In this document: positions 5,424 through 7,648 of the stretch, piece by piece
Layout of the letters: the number at the start of each line of letters is the position of its first letter
Numbering within the stretch: position 1 is the first letter of the stretch
Source of the DNA: Methanoregula sp.
Lineage (GTDB): Archaea; Halobacteriota; Methanomicrobia; Methanomicrobiales; Methanospirillaceae
Assembly: GCA_028711405.1 (NCBI GenBank)
Contig: JAQTSH010000072.1
Location: forward strand, 1 to 7,648
Direction of reading: 5' to 3'
Length of the DNA stretch: 7,648 nt
Program-made: the position numbers and the translations under genes
Notes under the pieces: model-generated
Database searches by the model: none
Seen by the model: only the letters and a program-made list of their open reading frames with translations
What the model was told of the DNA's origin: nothing

Positions 5424-7583
5424 TTACCGGAAACAGGCTTGCTCTCTCAGATCCCTGCCCTCGTTCACCGCATCTGTGACATCCACCATGAATGAAGCAA
5501 TTTCCCCCGAAGGTAGTTTGAAAACATAATGTGAAATCCAGGGAAAATCCTCGCGGTTGCGGTACTTGAGCGGAGGAACGAACTCCGGTTTATCTGTTAT
5601 CAGTACCCGCAGGAGAAGGTCATGTACTTCAGGATCCGGCAGCTCCGGGAACTCTTCGAAAAGCCGGTTCCCTACCAGATCTTCCTTAGTCATTTTCAGG
5701 AGTGCAGCAGTCACCTTGTTGACATCCTTGATGATGTAATCCTCACCGTTTCCGACCGGTTCGTAGATCAGGACGCCGTTGCAGGTATTTTCAAAGAACG
5801 AGTGGTACCGCACTTCCTTGAACTCGGTACGCCTTAACGCTTCCTCCGCACGTTTCCTGTCCGTGATATCGAGAATAATACCATTCCAGACCGTCTCGGT
5901 CTTCAGACGGACCGGTTGCGAGAGGACACGGATAAACATCTCTTCCCTGTCAGGTCTGATGAATCTGCCCTCGAACTCCCACGGGACCACCCGGCGGATC
6001 ACATCTTCGATCGACAGGGTCCAGCGCTCGCGATCTTCAGGTGCAATACAGGCACCGTACCGCTGGATCCAGGTGTCGAGCGGGTCCGGGTCCAGTCCGT
6101 AGACTTCGCTGGAACGATCATCGACGTAGTGCATACCCCATTCCCCGGAATCCCGGGCATAGAACTGGTATACAATTCCCGGCAGGTTACTGGTAATCCC
6201 CCGGAGCCGGTCCTCGCTCCGGCGCGATGCCTCCTCCGCCCGACGGCGGTCGGTGATGTCGAGAAAGATGCCGTTCCAGACCGTCTCGTTCTTCTGCCGG
6301 ACCGGCTGCGAGATCCCGCGGACATACATCTCCCCGCCGGTCGGGCGTATGAACCTGCCTTCGAACTCCCAGGGAGCAACGCTCTGGATCACGTCCTCGA
6401 TTGATGTCCCCCACCGTGTACGGTCTTCCGGCGCGATGCAGTCGCCGAACCGGTCGAACCAGGTATCCAGCGGTTCGGCGGGAACACCGTAAATTTCCTC
6501 TGTGCGCTCGTTGACATAATACGCGCCCCATTCACCGGTGTCCCGGGCATAGAACTGGTACACGATGCCGGGGAGATTGGAGACGATACCCCGGTACCGC
6601 TCCTTGAGTTGCTTTTCCGCCAGTTTTTTTGCTGTAATATCGAGGAAGAGGATGAAGTACTCTTTTGGCGTGTTTCCCTCACTGCCGGTGACCGGTGCAA
6701 ATACGATCTGGAAATACGCGACCCCGGTCTTCTTTGTTGTTACCAGTGCCTCCGATTTCAGCTGGTCAAAATTACATGACAGGGTTAGTTCGGCAATTTT
6801 CCCCTTCTGAATGAGGTCCTGGATCGTGTTTTTTGAACACATAATATCGTAAAGCCGGAGATCCGCGAGATCCGTGAACCGTGTCAGTCCGAGGATATCG
6901 AGAGATGCCCGGTTCGCGTTGAGGATCGTGCCGTCTTCATGGAAAAGGAAGATGCCGCTGGGGACTTCTTCAAACAGTGTACGGATCTTCCGTTCGCTGT
7001 TCTTCAATGCCTCCTCTGTTTTCTTCCACGTGGTGATATCGCGGAGACTGATCATGATCCCCGGTTTTCCGGTAAATGCAAGGGAGGGGATGACGGTCGA
7101 GACAAACTCGGTAAGAAAAATCCGTTCGGTACCGCGTTCAATCAGGAGCATCTCGTTGATGAATGTCTGCGACTGGATGATGCGGGTAATATTTTCCTGG
7201 ACTGTCGGGTTATCGAAAAAGGGCAGGTTGAGGCGGGAAAGTTCGGTACCGATAAGGTTCCGGTCCTTGCGGATGTCAAACGAATTCATGAAACTTTTAT
7301 TGACCATCAGGACGTGAAGGTCGGCATCGAGGATGAGGATCGCATCGGAGAGATAATCGAAGAGATCATCGAACGGCACGTTCTTCGCAGATGTGAATAA
7401 CTTGGCTTTGCCGAACGGCTTCATCACGACGTGTCCCTGCGATTGGAGGACCTCGAGATATTTTGCCACAGCCCCCCGGTTCATCTCCAGTTTGCGGGCG
7501 ATGAGCGAGATGGACACCGCTTCAGGGTAGATTTCCTGGAGAAATTCCCGGATTGTGGTGTACCGGTCTTCCTTTACTGCCAT
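5424..7583 (-). CDS. Winged-helix and five-PAS sensory regulator, no kinase domain
   Basis: This 719-residue cytoplasmic protein has no signal peptide or membrane segment. Residues about 5-65 form a winged helix-turn-helix: SISLIARKLEMN, then RGAVAKYLEVLQSQG as recognition helix, and HVVMKPFGKAKLFTS as wing. Five PAS-type modules follow, at roughly 70-190, 200-325, 331-455, 461-585 and 590-705; the first four close with a typical D-I-T-(D/T/A) C-terminal strand and the last with DVTDA. Modules 3 and 4 are a tandem duplication with a 130-residue period. Nothing resembling a histidine kinase, GGDEF or ATPase domain appears; the chain ends 14 residues after DVTDA, so DNA binding is the only visible output. 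Such proteins are common in Methanomicrobiales as PAS/PAC sensors. The ligand is unknown. ATG at 7583 is used; the in-frame TTG at 7595 has GGGG 6 bases upstream and is a serious alternative (723 residues). Confidence 0.88.
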   Translation of the reverse strand: MAVKEDRYTTIREFLQEIYPEAVSISLIARKLEMNRGAVAKYLEVLQSQGHVVMKPFGKAKLFTSAKNVPFDDLFDYLSDAILILDADLHVLMVNKSFMNSFDIRKDRNLIGTELSRLNLPFFDNPTVQENITRIIQSQTFINEMLLIERGTERIFLTEFVSTVIPSLAFTGKPGIMISLRDITTWKKTEEALKNSERKIRTLFEEVPSGIFLFHEDGTILNANRASLDILGLTRFTDLADLRLYDIMCSKNTIQDLIQKGKIAELTLSCNFDQLKSEALVTTKKTGVAYFQIVFAPVTGSEGNTPKEYFILFLDITAKKLAEKQLKERYRGIVSNLPGIVYQFYARDTGEWGAYYVNERTEEIYGVPAEPLDTWFDRFGDCIAPEDRTRWGTSIEDVIQSVAPWEFEGRFIRPTGGEMYVRGISQPVRQKNETVWNGIFLDITDRRRAEEASRRSEDRLRGITSNLPGIVYQFYARDSGEWGMHYVDDRSSEVYGLDPDPLDTWIQRYGACIAPEDRERWTLSIEDVIRRVVPWEFEGRFIRPDREEMFIRVLSQPVRLKTETVWNGIILDITDRKRAEEALRRTEFKEVRYHSFFENTCNGVLIYEPVGNGEDYIIKDVNKVTAALLKMTKEDLVGNRLFEEFPELPDPEVHDLLLRVLITDKPEFVPPLKYRNREDFPWISHYVFKLPSGEIASFMVDVTDAVNEGRDLREQACFR
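5844..6593 (-). repeat. Tandem duplication of a PAS module within the regulator gene
   Basis: Residues 331-450 and 461-580 align without gaps, with 86 of 120 identical by eye count. Shared stretches include SNLPGIVYQFYARD, CIAPEDR, PWEFEGRFIRP, ETVWNGI and LDITDR. The DNA copies are offset by exactly 390 bases and keep long identical runs, for example around 6151 and 6541, indicating a fairly recent duplication or ongoing gene conversion. Confidence 0.9.
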
Positions 7584-7595
7584 GGTGCTGATCAA

Positions 7596-7648
7596 GAGAT
7601 TCCCCTTTTTTGAGAGAAGAATGTATCGAAATCTGAAATAGGATTTTT
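7596..7648 (-). promoter_or_regulatory. AT-rich upstream region of the PAS gene
   Basis: The minus strand here contains ATTTCGATACATTC, a weak TATA-like sequence near 7611-7625, then a purine-rich AAAAAAGGGG just before the TTG at 7595. It is consistent with a promoter and short leader, but the window ends too soon to judge. Confidence 0.25.

Noticed and set aside
5916..6404. 162-codon plus-strand ORF opposite the PAS repeats
   Set aside because: Antisense to duplicated PAS modules; the open frame follows from the codon composition of the real gene.

Overview
The window most resembles a chromosomal segment of a hydrogenotrophic methanogen of the order Methanomicrobiales (Methanoregula/Methanoculleus-like). 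The main evidence is a gene that appears to be the coenzyme F420-dependent secondary alcohol dehydrogenase Adf. Supporting signs are long arrays of 34-residue 'AWxNKG' TPRs, a kinase-less HTH-multi-PAS sensor, archaeal TATA-like elements and moderately GC-rich codon use. The genus is inference; no rRNA or tRNA is present to anchor it.

Layout. (1) 1-2898, plus strand: two adjacent paralogous TPR-only proteins. The first runs in from before the window and ends at 1238; the second starts at an ATG with a good ribosome binding site at 1381. (2) 2899-3111: a G-tract- and hairpin-rich convergent intergenic region. (3) 3112-3351, minus: a small CxxC glutaredoxin-like protein. (4) 3407-4962, minus: a probable operon read from high to low coordinates, made of the F420-dependent alcohol dehydrogenase, a mononuclear-metal cupin and possibly a coupled 37-residue ORF whose start overlaps the cupin stop. 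(5) 4963-5423: about 460 bases without a firm gene, holding the dehydrogenase promoter, a GATCAG palindrome, a hairpin, a doubtful 66-codon ORF and a 15-bp element duplicated exactly 84 bp apart. (6) 5424-7583/7595, minus: a soluble regulator with an N-terminal winged helix and five PAS-type modules, two of them a recent tandem duplication, and no kinase domain.

How the parts may work together (inference). The dehydrogenase would oxidise a secondary alcohol such as 2-propanol, or reduce the ketone, with F420 as hydride carrier, supplying reduced F420 for CO2 reduction to methane. The HTH-PAS protein lies upstream on the same strand, and the long region between them carries paired elements and TATA-like sequences, so it is a plausible local regulator. 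The cupin and glutaredoxin are neighbours whose substrates cannot be read from sequence. The TPR pair looks like a separate scaffold unit.

I found no CRISPR array, insertion sequence, tRNA or rRNA. The least explained items are the duplicated 84-bp-spaced elements, the two small ORFs flanking the adf-cupin unit, and the regular G-tracts between the convergent genes.
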